Assembly: GCF_041956535.1 (NCBI RefSeq)
Contig: NW_027192213.1
Location: 115,111 to 179,110 of the forward strand
Length of the DNA: 64,000 nucleotides
Reading direction: 5' to 3'
From: Calcarisporiella thermophila CBS 279.70
Taxonomy: Eukaryota > Calcarisporiellomycota
The position numbers were made by a program, and so were the translations under genes. Positions within the stretch are counted from its first letter, which is position 1; the number at the start of each line of letters is the position of its first letter. The notes under the pieces were generated by a model. It made no database searches, was not told where the DNA came from, and saw only the letters and a list, made by a program, of their open reading frames with translations. Positions 1 through 11,554 of this stretch are shown here, in pieces.

Positions 1-1571
1 AAGAACGCGTACAACCAAGACAGGCAATCAATCGCAGAATACAGAAATAGGTGAAGAAGCAAGCCGGCCCAAGAGAAAGTCTCGTAAAGTTGCAGATTCA
101 TCTTCGTCACAAAATACTCCAAACAAGAAAGTAGCGGAGTCGAATGATAAGGGGAGCACGGTAAGAAGAGGGCGGCCTAGAAAATCTCCCAAGAAAATGA
201 CTGAGGATAGCACAGCCAAACTTCGCGGGCGTACTAAAGAAAGTGAAGTGAAGGGTCCAAGCGCATTGAGTAAGTAGTATCCTATATTGTTGTATCGCTT
301 CCTGCTGACTTGGTAAATCAATTTCGTTATTATAGAAAGCCAATATGAACTTTCGCACATTATCCGCGCTTTCCCTCACATTTCCCAGGATGGCGAGGCC
401 AATCCAACTGAGGACAAGTACATTAGTGTCTGGAGCTGTGAGTTCCAGCCATCACGAGAGGGTAATTTATCTTCATTTCTCTACTCCGGTAAAATGCTCA
501 CGTTCAACCTCAACCTAGGGGAATCCAATGTGGTGACTGTATGCGGAGTGAACTCCATTATATTTATTGATGTTCACCGTGGTGAAATAATAGCAAAGTA
601 TACGCACCCAGAAATGAACGAGGAGTTTTACTCGCTTGCTTGGACAACAGTGGTGCACAAAGGCAACCCCATTGATATCCTAGCTGCCGCAGGTAAGCAG
701 CACACATATTCCACACTCTCCAGCAGGTTAAGGCTCATTTATTGCTCATTCAGGGCATCTGGGTAGCATCAAGCTTATCAATCCAACACAAAATGAATGC
801 TACAGAATCCTACATGGCCACCAACGGAATGTTGTTCAACTCCGATTTTCTGCCACGCAACCGCGATGGCTCTACAGCGCATGCTCAGATCGAACTATTC
901 GCCTATGGGATATAGGCCATCCCTCGGGTGGCGAGAAAAATAATGCCGCCTGTTTGGCCACCTTTTCTGTCACGCGGCTACCAAGCACTATCTGCCCTCT
1001 GCCTGGAGATAAAGGGCTACTTGTTGGATGTGAGAATGGTTTGATGGAGCGATACCAATTTGATCCTGCAGATTTGCGCGCAAAAGAAGAGCCGCGCCAT
1101 TTTGACAAGCCAATAATGACGTACCCTTGCTCGGAAGAATGGCACGAAAGTCATGTTGACAATATCGTGACTATGCAGAGCCAAAAAGAGCAAGATTGGG
1201 TCATCTCGAGAGCAGCCGAGGATGAGGAGATCATTTTATGGAACTGGCGGAGAAGTACACCAGAGGATGCAGATATACGCCTTGCGCTGCTGTGGCCGCA
1301 GGCACGAGTTATCTTCCAGCGGTTCTGTGTCACATCCGATGCACTGGTTGCCGGTGACGCGGAAGGAAATGTGCACATCTTTGATTTAACCAAAACTAGT
1401 AGAACCCTAGAGGATCAAAGCAAAGAACGGCTGCCGCCTGAAATGGTGCTGGCACATCCCCAGTCGGATACCGTGCTGAGAGACGTGGCTATTGCTCCTG
1501 GAAATGGGTGCATCGTCGCGACCAACTGCGAAAATCTTGTGTATATCTGGCTGAGAAAGTCGTCCTCTTAA
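1..1571 (+). CDS. LRWD1: LRWD1/ORCA-like WD40 protein (5' part missing)
   Basis: C-terminal part of an origin-recognition-complex-associated WD40 protein; the start lies before the window. Exons read as 2-269, 336-692 and 754-1571 with GT-AG introns and continuous frame, ending in TAA. The first exon encodes a basic, Lys/Arg/Ser-rich linker with an AT-hook core (RRGRPRKSPKK, about nt 161-196). The rest is a beta-propeller that follows vertebrate LRWD1 blade by blade: an opening WSCEF segment, EEFYSLAWT, DILAAAG, then HGHQRNVVQLRFS, SACSDRTIRLWDIG, LLVGCENG, DEEIILWNWR, AGDAEGNVHIFDL and a final CENLVYIWLRK. In animals this protein binds ORC and repressive chromatin marks; the same role here is inference. 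Whether leucine-rich repeats precede the linker cannot be seen. Family call is firm, based on remembered alignment. Confidence 0.82.
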
Positions 1572-2355
1572 TCTTCCTATTTATTATATCATTTGTTTAC
1601 CCCGTTTCGCTTTGCCAATCAAGACAGAGTTGCTCCACATGTATATCTACAATTTTATTCACACCAGGCGTCTCTCCTCTTGCTTTCTCCCATTTCTTCT
1701 CTTTTATTCCTTGCTAATGAGCATCAAAATTGTGATTGCGTATTTAAAAATAATTGAAATCATATATAAAGATATCTCTCTGCTTGTAATCCTACGAAAA
1801 TATTCCAATTTTAGCCTTGAGTATTTCAAAGAGGGGATTTGTAATCAATGCTGCAAAAGAAGGTCTAGTGAAAAGAACGACATGCCGCTAAGAAAGATTG
1901 TATTGTATACGGTATGCTCGAATATAATTGCTGTTAGGCCTATCATTTTCCCGAGCTAATTTATTTTTCTCACTCTCCTTAAGTTTCAAAGGCTGGGTAT
2001 CAAAGCTGCTGAGATTTAGCGCGGTAATTTAAGGCATTCTTGGGCTTCCATGTCGATGGTCTAAAATAAATCCAAATTGGATTCCAAAAACGCGTAAAAC
2101 ACGCGTTTTCACATTTTACCTCCCCGCGCTTTTCTCTTTCAAGCAACAAATACATCAAAAACATTCAATTGTGGCGATTTGAATATTACCACGCTCCACA
2201 GCGCCTGCACCATTGCGAAAGGTAAATGAATAACCCGGCTCTTTAGAAGCCCACCCTCTGCACTTTTTTATAAATCCGTCGAAATTCATTTTCCTAAGCT
2301 TAATATTTTTTTATCCTCAAATTATAGTATAACCGGTACACTCTTTAGAAAGAGT
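1572..2355. other. Intergenic region between LRWD1 and TPX2
   Basis: AT-rich spacer between two genes on the same strand. Short open frames around 1612-1959 have no recognisable domain and no codon pattern like the neighbours. The only clear signal is the pair of ACGCGT sites at 2090-2106, about 250 bp before the TPX2 start, with a further GCGCGG at about 2018. Confidence 0.5.
2090..2106. promoter_or_regulatory. Paired ACGCGT (MCB-type) sites upstream of TPX2
   Basis: Two perfect ACGCGT hexamers (2090-2095 and 2101-2106) are spaced 11 bp apart and flanked by A and T runs, so the block is nearly palindromic. ACGCGT is the Mlu I cell-cycle box bound by MBF-type factors in yeasts. Function here is inference from motif and position. 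Confidence 0.5.
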
Positions 2356-5192
2356 ATGGTCTATGCAAAAGAACAGGCCCGTACACCACGGGAAATGTAC
2401 AACAGCGATTCCGACTCATTCGATGAAGTATGTAAAAATTCTCATCCGTGAATTAATTATTTTATTCTGATTTAAATCATGTGCCTTTTAAACCGCGATT
2501 AATTCTTTTGATTTTGTTTAACATTTTCCAGCCAGAATTTCTCAAGAGGACCTCCCTCAATAGCCTTGAGCAATCTCCGGATTCAGTTGCCTCCTCCTTA
2601 CGCCGTGCCGCCAAAAAGACCTCAAATATATACCAACCTCGATGTTATTTACGTGATGATCCAAATGATAGCTTGAATTTCGATGCACCAAGATTTTATG
2701 ATTTCAATGAATCTCGATTCACAGAGAAATATGATCCGGATTGTACCAAGTGGTTCGGTAAGCTTAGGAAAATTCTTTCCATTGTAATTACTCCTACATA
2801 AATTCTAACTTTTTTCCTTCTGCAGAGATTCGGGATGGTTCCCCAGCAGTGAAGAGAAATTTGCAGCCCCTCGTAAATGATTCAACCCTGCTGAATCTGA
2901 CTCATGATGCAAGCCCCGAACTAGGCAGCTACATGGCTTGTGACAACGACAATATGCTGGATGAGTTATTTCACACGGATATGGAGATGACACGCAAGGC
3001 TACCTTTGATGCCAACATTATACAAAAGGCACCCTTTGGCTCATCAATAGAAACTCTTGTTGAGCCCTTAAATAACAAAAGTGTGAGTCAAGCTAAGCTA
3101 GAGGCTGAAGAAGAAGAGGAAAAATTTAACGGCAGTGAAGAAGAAGCGAAGAAAAAGAGGGAAGAGGAGGAGGAGGAGGGGGAAGAAGAAGAAAATATCG
3201 GAGGGGAAGAAGAAGGTGAAGAAGTAGAAAGTGATGAGGAAAATGAAGAGAAAGAGGTGGAGGAGAGCGAGGAGGAGGATAGCGGGAAAAAAGTGCACGA
3301 AAACATAGAATCAGAAGTAGAAGAGCCGGAGGTAATCCGCGGGAATCACGAATCTTATCAGCATTCATATCATTTTGGATATCAGGAAACAGAGTACGCA
3401 GGTGAGGAGCAATTCTGCGCCGTCGATGACGAAGGCAATCTAAAGAAAGAGCCCCTGGAAGAATCAGCTATATTTAATCTCGTCTCTTCTTTCGGGTGGA
3501 ATGGAGTAAAGCATCAACCCATAGCTTCGCCAATCCTCCCACCCGCTCAAGCTTACCCCGAAAAGAAACCAGCCTCTTCCATGGCTACCTCTTCTGTCTT
3601 TAGAAGCACCTATCGGCCACTCACAATTCCAAAAGAATTTAATTTTGCCACGTCAACTCGCGTGGAGCGTGGAAAGGCTGGACAAAAGAGAGAGATCGAG
3701 AAGAAAAAGCTAAGCAGACCTCTAGGTATACGTACCCCTAAGGCTATTCAGGTATGAAAATTTGTAGTTGGACATTTGTCAATTAGAGTCTCGACTAACA
3801 GGCTAACTCTCTTGATTCTTGTAGAAGAGACCAGTGAAGCTTACTGTCCCCAAACCTTTTCATTTCCACTCAAGCACTTCCCACCGCTCTAAAGCCTTTG
3901 CAGAAGCAGCACAGGAAATCAAGTCTCCCTTTGTACCGCTAGCCGTGCGAGTTCAGCAATTTGAGAGCAAAGTATTAAATCGGTCGAAGGTGAAAGCCGA
4001 GTCCAAGGTAACAATATTCATCTTATTTACCACAGTATCACATATTCAACCTGCGTTTACTATTGAATAGCAATCTGCGCCACTGATGTCCAGTTTAACT
4101 TTGCCGCAGTCACCCTTTCTCCGTACGTCCAAACTTAGAGCAAAGCCGAAAATTGCTGCAGCGCTTCCGCCCCCTCCACCACCACCTCCTCAACGAGCAC
4201 CTGTACAATCAGCTAAGGTAAACATCATTCTTTTCATCTGGAGTTTTACATGTATCTCTATTGGGCTCTACATATATAAAATGTAGGCGCTGCAAGAAAT
4301 CAAGAGGACCGAGCTAACCATTCCCAAATCCCCGCAGTTTTTGACTCGATTCCGAACACGGCCAATAAGGTTGGTTTCTAGAATCATGTCATGAAGGATC
4401 ATTGTATACACATCGGCCTCTAACCCTATGTATTGAATAGTACGATCACAGAGAAAGAGAACAAAAACACAATGTTTAAAGCAAAGCCATTTGACAAGAA
4501 GCTGTTCGAGAAACCAAAGGTGGTTGCGCCGCTGCAAGTTACCAAACCCAAGCTGACTATCCCACAATCTCCTGCTTTCACAAAATCGCGAGCACGCGCT
4601 CCCCAGCTTTCCTCTTCCAATACAAATCCCGCACCCACCCATCCGGCTTCACATAGGGAACAGGCAATTTCCACATCGCTCCAGTCTGGCCATTTTCTGG
4701 GGCAGTCGATAAGTCAACTACGGCGCTGGGAATTCGAGGAAAAGATTCGGAAGGAGAATATCGAGAAAAAGCAAGCTGCCAAACCTAAACCGGTAGGTGG
4801 ACTACTACTTGAAATGTTGCCGTGATTGTTCTTGCTAACAAAATATTATCAAAACATAGACGGCAAAACCTAAAGTCACCCGCCCGGCTCCATTCCGATT
4901 CCAGACTGATCTTAGAGCTGAGCGTCACCAAGGGCGCCAACAGAATGCCTTTCAAGACAAACTTGAACTTTGGCGAAGCAAGGAAAAGGCAGAGCAATTG
5001 CAAGAGCTACGGTCGCAAGAGGAGCGACGTCGAAAAGTCGAAGAGGAGGATAGGAGATGGAAGATGAAGAGAAAGCTAGAGGAGGAGAAGGGCAAAGAGG
5101 AATTCCGCCAACTGCGACAGAAACTCTCGCATCGAACGGAACCAATCTACAACGCAATGAAAACAAGTGTAATAACAAAAAGCTTTCGGTAG
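2356..5192 (+). CDS. TPX2: TPX2-like spindle assembly / Aurora A-activating protein
   Basis: Eight exons: 2356-2427, 2532-2757, 2826-3751, 3825-4007, 4071-4217, 4287-4369, 4441-4792, 4860-5192; all joins keep frame and give 773 residues, close to human TPX2 (747). The second exon carries an N-terminal motif like the Aurora-binding start of TPX2 (NFDAPRFYDF followed by WF). The third is acidic, with a Glu-rich tract at nt 3100-3320. Later exons carry the repeated TPX2 signatures VPKPFHF, FVPLAVRVQQFE, LTLPQSPFLRTSKLRAKP, LTIPKSPQFLTRFRTRP and LTIPQSPAFTKSRARAP. The last exon has PFRFQTDLRAERHQ plus a highly charged coiled coil, typical of the TPX2 C-terminus. Expected role: Ran-regulated microtubule nucleation and Aurora kinase targeting in mitosis. 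The 4370 donor is a weaker GTTGGT. Confidence 0.85.
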
Positions 5193-5679
5193 ATGAAAAG
5201 CTGGAGAAGTGCGCAACTGATTTTAAATTATAACCTGCTGTATAGGTTCACTTTATATATATTTCCATCTTAGATTTTTCAATTTATCTTTTGTTTTTTT
5301 ACGCTGCTTATCCTAGCTGTTGATGTTTGCTTTCTACTTTTCAATGGTTACTCTTTGCGTATATTTCTCTTTTTCTTTTTTAATTTGCGTCTATATATAC
5401 ATATATTGTTTCTTTTTTTTCCTCCTCCTTTTTTATAACAGAATTTAATTAATTTTTTTACTTTGTTTATCGATGCAGCAGTTAGGCATCGGCCGTTACT
5501 GAAATTATAGATAAAATGATTTTATCAATGCTACGAATCTAGTTTTAGACTCATTCATAATCGGGATATATAACTAAAGATAATTTTAGTTTCTCTATTA
5601 TGAAATAAAAGAAGTCTCTATACAAAATAGATATAAGAAATCAAATACGCAGGCAAAAAAAAAAGAAATCGCATAGTAA
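5193..5679. other. Convergent intergenic region TPX2 / DUS1
   Basis: AT-rich 3'-to-3' spacer with T-rich and A-rich runs consistent with polyadenylation regions of both genes. I see no gene. Confidence 0.5.
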
Positions 5680-7840
5680 TCACATCACAACGCATCGAGA
5701 CCAGCTGAGAAGTTTCTTGGGCTCACTGCTCTCTTTACCTGCCTCAGCTTGGGCTGCCTTTCTCTCCTGTCTTCTCTTTTTCTTTGCACTCAAAGAGTGG
5801 GCTTCGCACGTATTACAGCATGCTTTGCAACGATGACGGGGGCATTTAGGAGATGCAACACTTCGTTTGCAACCTGCGCATTGCTGACGTTGCACACGGT
5901 TGGGATTCGGAGCAGCAGAATTATTTTCAGCGGTACCAAGTTTTTCTATTAGGCATGATGGAATGCATAAGTATTTAGCGGGTAAAAAAAATGAAAAAAA
6001 AAATTCACTCACGTTTCTTCCGCTTTGGTGAGGCTTGAAGGACCCCACGCACCGACTCGAGTGACCGCATGGAGCGTGTTCGCTTCAATCCGGCCAAACT
6101 CTGCTCAGTTTCCTCATCGACTATGTCCTCATTCTGTTGAGGAAACTCTGGCGTTAATTCATTTTCTATAACAGAATTTAACTTTGCTGGCGATGTGGTA
6201 TCCATAGCTTCAGAGGTGGGTTTATCATCAACTACAACCTTCACGCCCTCCGCCACGGCAACAACCGATGTCAGCATACCATTGATTCCATTACCTGGCG
6301 CCTTCTCCTCCTTGTTCTCTGGCTTGATCTCGTTTTTTTTTTCAGCCTTTTCCCCTTCAGATTTAGCTGGAGGCAGTGCAGGTCGAATGTATGGTTGACA
6401 GACCCAGTGTGGGAGCATCTTCAGTCCTCTTTCGTCCAACTTTCCCCATTTCTCTTTCCACTCATCACCCATCACTTTCTCATCCTCAAGCAATCTCTGC
6501 TTCAGCTCCCCCACAATTTTCTCTATCTCCTCGTAGGTTCTTGCAGAGCCAAGCGCGCTTCTTAGATCTGTGTGCACTGGCAACGCGGCGTGGAAGATCT
6601 TGAAGAGGTGAGCTCGTGCGAAGGGCCATTTTGTATTGAGTTCTCGGCAAATAGCAAGGTATTCTTCGGCAATTTGCCAGCTGTGCGGGTGCTGGCCGGT
6701 GAACAGTGCAGGGTTGTATAGATTTCCCTCTGCGGACATCACTCCATCACAGCCAGTATACTCAAGGCAACGCTGGACGTCCTCGAAATAAAGGATATTT
6801 CCGTTCGCAAATACTGGGATCTTTAACGCTTGCCTAAAAACTCGAAAAAGATCAGCCAAATGATACAGAATAGCCGTGCAAAAGAGTTAATACTCACTTG
6901 ACAGCACGGATTTGGTCCCAATCTGCAAGCCCCGTCTTGTGGCCCTTCTGTTCTCGTAATCTTCCGTGCACGGTGAGGAGCTGGGCACCAGCGCTTTCGA
7001 TCATCTTTGCATACTCAATTGTCTTGGAGACATCGGGGAAGATTCGAATCTTCACAGTAACAGGGACGGACAGCTCCCGATGTAGAAGATTCACTGTAAA
7101 AAAAAACAACTCAATATCATCAATAGTGTGAAGCATATGTGTGCTTTGCACTCACCCATTCTATAAATAAGGTCCCATTCATCCTGTAAGTACGAGCCAT
7201 AATGTCCTCGCTTAGCTATGTGTTGGGGACAGCCAAGGTTAAGATCAACTGCATCACAATCCTTCTCCACCATCTTTGCAGCTTTCAATAGAGTTTCGGG
7301 ATCATTGGCACAAAACTAAGATAATAAATGAGAATGAATACAAAATAATGCTCAAATGTATATTGATCGATGTGTACCTGAACAATTAAAGGTCTATCCT
7401 CCGAATTAGTTGACCACTGTTCTTCTCTATAGGTGGTATTGTTTTTATCACTAAACATCCGTGCATGGAACATAGGGGTATAGCATAATTCGGAATTGTA
7501 TCGTCTGCTTAAGGTACGCCATGCCTGATAAGACACATATTAGTACCTAGAAAATAAAAGACGGTATAGAAGAGCATTGACGTACCAATTCAGATTGATC
7601 CACCATTGGGGCGACGATATATCTGGACCCCCTTAATGATTTTTGCCAAAATTCATAACCAGAAAGCTTGGTTGCAGCAGAAACGGGCTCAGGAACTGTC
7701 ATGTTAAAGAAAGTATTGGAAAGTGTGGAGTAGCGGTTGGGAAGAATGCAAAAAGTATTGCGACGAAAAACTAGACTAAACGATTTAATGAGATGATGTG
7801 ATGATACGAAGAAATTGGAGCTAAAAGAAGTAGGAATCAT
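5680..7840 (-). CDS. DUS1: tRNA-dihydrouridine(16/17) synthase, DUS1 family
   Basis: FMN enzyme that reduces uridine to dihydrouridine in the tRNA D-loop. Exons on the minus strand: 7840-7586, 7524-7378, 7315-7156, 7093-6898, 6833-6013, 5945-5680, all in frame. Signatures in order: [42 protein letters not shown] (catalytic Cys), [30 protein letters not shown] and [10 protein letters not shown]. The last exon adds a Cys-rich basic tail (CAGC, then [14 protein letters not shown]), probably zinc-binding. Two starts are possible: Met at 7702 gives 568 residues beginning MTVPEP; Met at 7840 adds 46 residues with Arg/Ser/Phe and no acidic residue, resembling a mitochondrial presequence. Function is firm; localisation is inference. 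Confidence 0.9.
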
Positions 7841-8587
7841 GCATTTACAGGCTCCCTCTCTTCCTTCTAATGATCACCCTAGGTGAGCGAAGTGGGATTA
7901 GAAGAACTTAAATTTTTGTTTACACAACCAAATAGAAAGCGGTTCTGTACTGTCAACTTGGATTTGAAATTTAGGACTGCGCTTTTATTGAGGTTAAATA
8001 ATATCAAAAAATTCAAAATGGAAATCATGTTGGCAGGAGAAACTGGCCTTATTACTGGTATATGATTTGTTCCTGGCTTTGTTAGTATGAAGTTGAATTA
8101 CAATTAGTTGGTAACCTTCACCAAAATACCTAGCTGACATAAACTCTGCAGGAGCTTCTTGAGACGAATTTGTCCTATGAGCAGGAGATAATACCTAAGC
8201 AACATACCATGGGCTTTTACTCTTGCTCCAAAGTGAAGGTTTTATCAAAGTGAAATAATTGACTAATAAAGAAGCACAAGATAATGGGAATATACAATCT
8301 CATAGGTAATGCACGGTGGGTACTGAAAACGACAAGAAATAACCCCTTGATTATACAATCATGACATTCTGCATCGAGGCTGCAGCTACTGGGACAGAAT
8401 GTGGAACTTGTGACTCGAATAAAAAGTATTGATTGAGATTGGAAATGAAAACTGGGACCATAAAATTTCCCAATCAAAAACCTAGGATGATGATTATAAA
8501 CATCGTATATCCTGTGATAGTGTACATAGTTTATGGAAAAAAAAAAGAATATAGAGATACAGAGGAGAGAAATTAATACATTAACCA
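7841..8587. other. Intergenic region between DUS1 and the first PPxY membrane gene
   Basis: Contains the DUS1 upstream region and the 3' flank of the next minus-strand gene. Open frames here (7883-8065 plus; 8217-8624 minus, which overlaps the membrane gene end in another frame) show no domain. I see no supported gene. Confidence 0.4.
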
Positions 8588-9386
8588 CTACATTAAAAAT
8601 CCAAAAGCAATGTCTCTCTGCCACACGCCCATATTTCGAATAAATACTAATCCAATAGGTAAGCAGCAGATTATCGGTATACTAACCGATAGCACTATAA
8701 CAGTCATCAGTAGTGTAGACAAGCTTATGACAGGTTTCATCAAAAGATAATAGACAACACAGCGCCAGGTCCAGATGTCAGATATAAGATTGGATTCGCG
8801 CGGAGAATCTGTAAAAAAAACTCGGGGATATGAATGATGTGCAAAATCTTCTGGACGGCCCATGCAAAGTTCGAGTAGTATAAGTTCTAAGCGCCCGAGC
8901 ATTCTATTTAGTATCATAAATCATATTAGAAAAAAGGAAAAGAAAAATATCCAAAATAAATTATTACCTATAGCTACAACAGGACAGACCTAATAATAGT
9001 AATCCAATGGGCGGTATAATCAAACACACGATGCTCACGATTAGCGAGGCTAAAATCCACAGAAATCCCAGTAATCCAATAACTACGCCAACCACTAATT
9101 GATATATCAATGCGCCCCATGTTACTAACTCGAAAGGGGCAATGCAGCAATTGAAGGTGTAAGAATCTTCCTCATAATTATTACGAGTGACACGAATTGG
9201 ACGGAAAATAACAACAGGAAACTGAGCTATCCTCGGCAATGGAGCAGATTGTGGAGGCACCGTTTGAGGGGATGGAAGGAGGGGAGAGCTAGGAGAGGCT
9301 TGGATCTCGATACTTGAGTAAGGCGGCGGAGGATCTTCTGGCAATTGGATGTTTTCTCCTCGTATCTTCATCGTCGTAAACTCCAA
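8588..9386 (-). CDS. PPxY-containing multi-pass membrane protein, copy A (putative sensor-like)
   Basis: Exons 9386-8968 and 8903-8588, joined through an Arg codon. The start at 9371 (MKIRGENIQ, 239 residues) aligns with the start of the paralogue at 11554, so I prefer it to 9386. The N-terminus is Pro-rich with a PPPPYSS motif, a typical WW-domain ligand. Two hydrophobic hairpins follow: one around VVGVVIGLLGFLWILASLIV, then MLGRLELILLELCMGRP after the intron, and a second hairpin ending in FIRNMGVWQRDIAF. The pattern of membrane hairpin, then an (M)LGR(F/L)E segment, then a second hairpin recalls the bacterial putative sensor domain (Pfam PF13796 from memory). That assignment is tentative and no function is known to me. 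It lies head-to-tail with copy B, sharing intron position and phase. Confidence 0.7.
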
Positions 9387-10706
9387 GAGAATTAAAAAGA
9401 TATATTTTCATATCTTGGCAGTTTATTATACTAAATATTGCTTTATTCGATGACGTGTTTCGTGTATGACGTGCCAGAAGGTTGAAATAGTCAAATTATG
9501 CGTGAAAATGTTTTCGATTGGAATACCTCGATATAATCAGCTTTGAGAGGGGAAAGAAAGAGAAGGGAGAAGACCAAACAGCTACTATGTATACTTCCAA
9601 AGAGAACATTATTCTTTTAACCCTTTATTAGAAAAAATAGTTGCGCACTCTAGATTCTACCCCAAGTTCATACATTAGGAGCGTATCAATTGTCAAGTAT
9701 TAAAAATTAAAAGCTTGAAGGCCTGTATATATCCAAGTTGCAATTATAGAACCTGCTCTCTTTCATGATCTCTACTCTTTTAAGCAGTTCTCTTCGGCTC
9801 TCTCGTCCTTCTTTTAGCGCATATTTTCATTTTCTTCTAACGCGTTACACTAAAATTGAGTATGTTATACTCTAAAAATGAAAATCCACCATTTACAATA
9901 GAAACATCTGGTTATTATTTTAAACTAGGTATCATCCGATTCGTATTATTCCATAAAATCATTGAACCTCAGAGTATGATTTACCTAAGGGATACTTTCT
10001 CTTTGAGATGATCATGCACTTTATGACCAAAGCTATTGTTTTTATTTATGACCAAACTTTAAAGCAAATTAATGTTAAACGGCAGTTGCCAACTGTGTTA
10101 AGAGAATTAGCGGACTTTGGACTAAAAAAAACCAACGAAATAGACTGAGATTAATATGAAGTAAAAAGTTGAAATAACCATGGAAAGAATAGGCCTATTT
10201 AATACTGGTAATATGACTCAAATTAATTGGTCGCGGGTTCCAAGATGCTATTTTCCCCTATTTATGAGTCTGCTGTTGCTCATTCAGCGCGCACCTCTTT
10301 TACTCCTCGCAAATAGGTATTGTTTATACTGTGCATGACCGTTGTGCCTATCTATAGAAATTTTCAGGCTCAGTATATGTTCAAGAACTTGGCCATGTTG
10401 AAATGAATGGCTCTTATGTATAGCCTACTACATTTTCTACTTTGAAGATTGAATGGATCTTATGGACATACTGCTCTACATGCAAGAATGAGCCATATCT
10501 ATCTTGCATTTATCCATATTTTTATTGAAATCGGACAACAAACAAAAGAAAATGAGTAAAACATTACAAGATACAAACGCGCATGAAATAGAGAGGAGTG
10601 GAGGTCGAGGGGAACGAGAGAGAGAATAGGGAGATGACGGGGCATTACAAGTCAACCACTATCTATACTGTTGTTGATCTGGGAGATGGGGGGGGGGAGC
10701 GTCGGA
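9387..10706. other. Intergenic region between the two PPxY membrane genes
   Basis: About 1.3 kb of AT-rich DNA. No frame shows a domain and I see no relic of a third copy by eye. A G-run at 10689-10698 lies just past the copy B stop codon. Confidence 0.4.
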
Positions 10707-11554
10707 TTATTCAAAATGCAAACATTTAAAAGCAAAATCACGCTGCCATAGGGTCACACTCCTCACGAACATCAGCCCCAAGGGGAAGAAGCAAATGATG
10801 CCCAAGGTGAGGCCAAGCACGAGCATGATCGACACCATCACCGAAATACCTATAAACATCTTGATGAACGTAAAGTAAAGCACACACCACCATGTCCAGC
10901 GTCTCCCGGCTACGGTGGGATAGATGACGTTGCGGCCCTGGAGGTAGTCTTCCGGAAAGACGCGTGGATCCTTGCGCCCCCGATAGAGAGGGGGTCGGCC
11001 AAAGAGGTATTCTTGCGAGATGAGCTCAAATCTTCCGAGCATGCTACATGAGGGTAGTAAGAAAAGAAAAAGGGGAGTTAGAAACCACCTCCCCTCACTT
11101 CGACCCATATTATTTACCGAATAGAGTAGAACGAGAAAGACAACATGATGAGCCCCACTGGGGGTATAATCAGTAGGAAAACGCTCATTAATAGAGTGGT
11201 CCACACCCATACGAATCCCACGATCCCAAACGGTAATGCGAACACCAATAAATATAAAATTCCAACCCACGTCCTATAATCGCGACATGAATCCCAAATA
11301 CTCCCAGAGTATTCGTTTTCATTAGGATAGCCCTTATTAGAGGTGAGGGGGACATCCGAGTCATAGGAATGGCTTTGGTCTAAGGAAATACCGAGCTCGG
11401 AGGCTTCGGGACAACTTGGTTCTGGAATGGACGGAAGAGGATTGGAAGAAAGGGGGGGAGCATTGGCGTGTGAAGCAGCGAGTGGAACCGTATTTTCGAA
11501 TGAGTAGGGCGGGGGGGCTTCATAGTCACTCTTATCCTCGACAGTAATCTTCAT
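10707..11554 (-). CDS. PPxY-containing multi-pass membrane protein, copy B (putative sensor-like)
   Basis: Exons 11554-11118 and 11043-10707 (257 residues), with the intron interrupting an Arg codon after two bases exactly as in copy A. The N-terminus has PPPYSFE (PPxY), then a Ser/Pro-rich acidic linker. Shared with copy A: a first hairpin (FALPFGIVGFVWVW, then LLIIPPVGLIML), the MLGRFELISQEYLFGRP segment, an RWTWWCVLY aromatic stretch and a second hairpin ending VRSVTLWQRDFAF. The loop after the FGRP segment is longer than in copy A, with a basic stretch. Clearly a tandem duplicate. The putative-sensor-domain assignment and a role in ubiquitin-ligase or WW-protein recruitment are inference. 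Confidence 0.72.

Noticed and set aside
1612-1959. 115-codon plus-strand frame after LRWD1
   Set aside because: AT-rich, no domain, no paralogue, and starts inside the probable 3' UTR.
8217-8624. 135-codon hydrophobic minus-strand frame
   Set aside because: It overlaps the end of membrane copy A in another frame and runs into its 3' flank; hydrophobicity comes from T-rich DNA.
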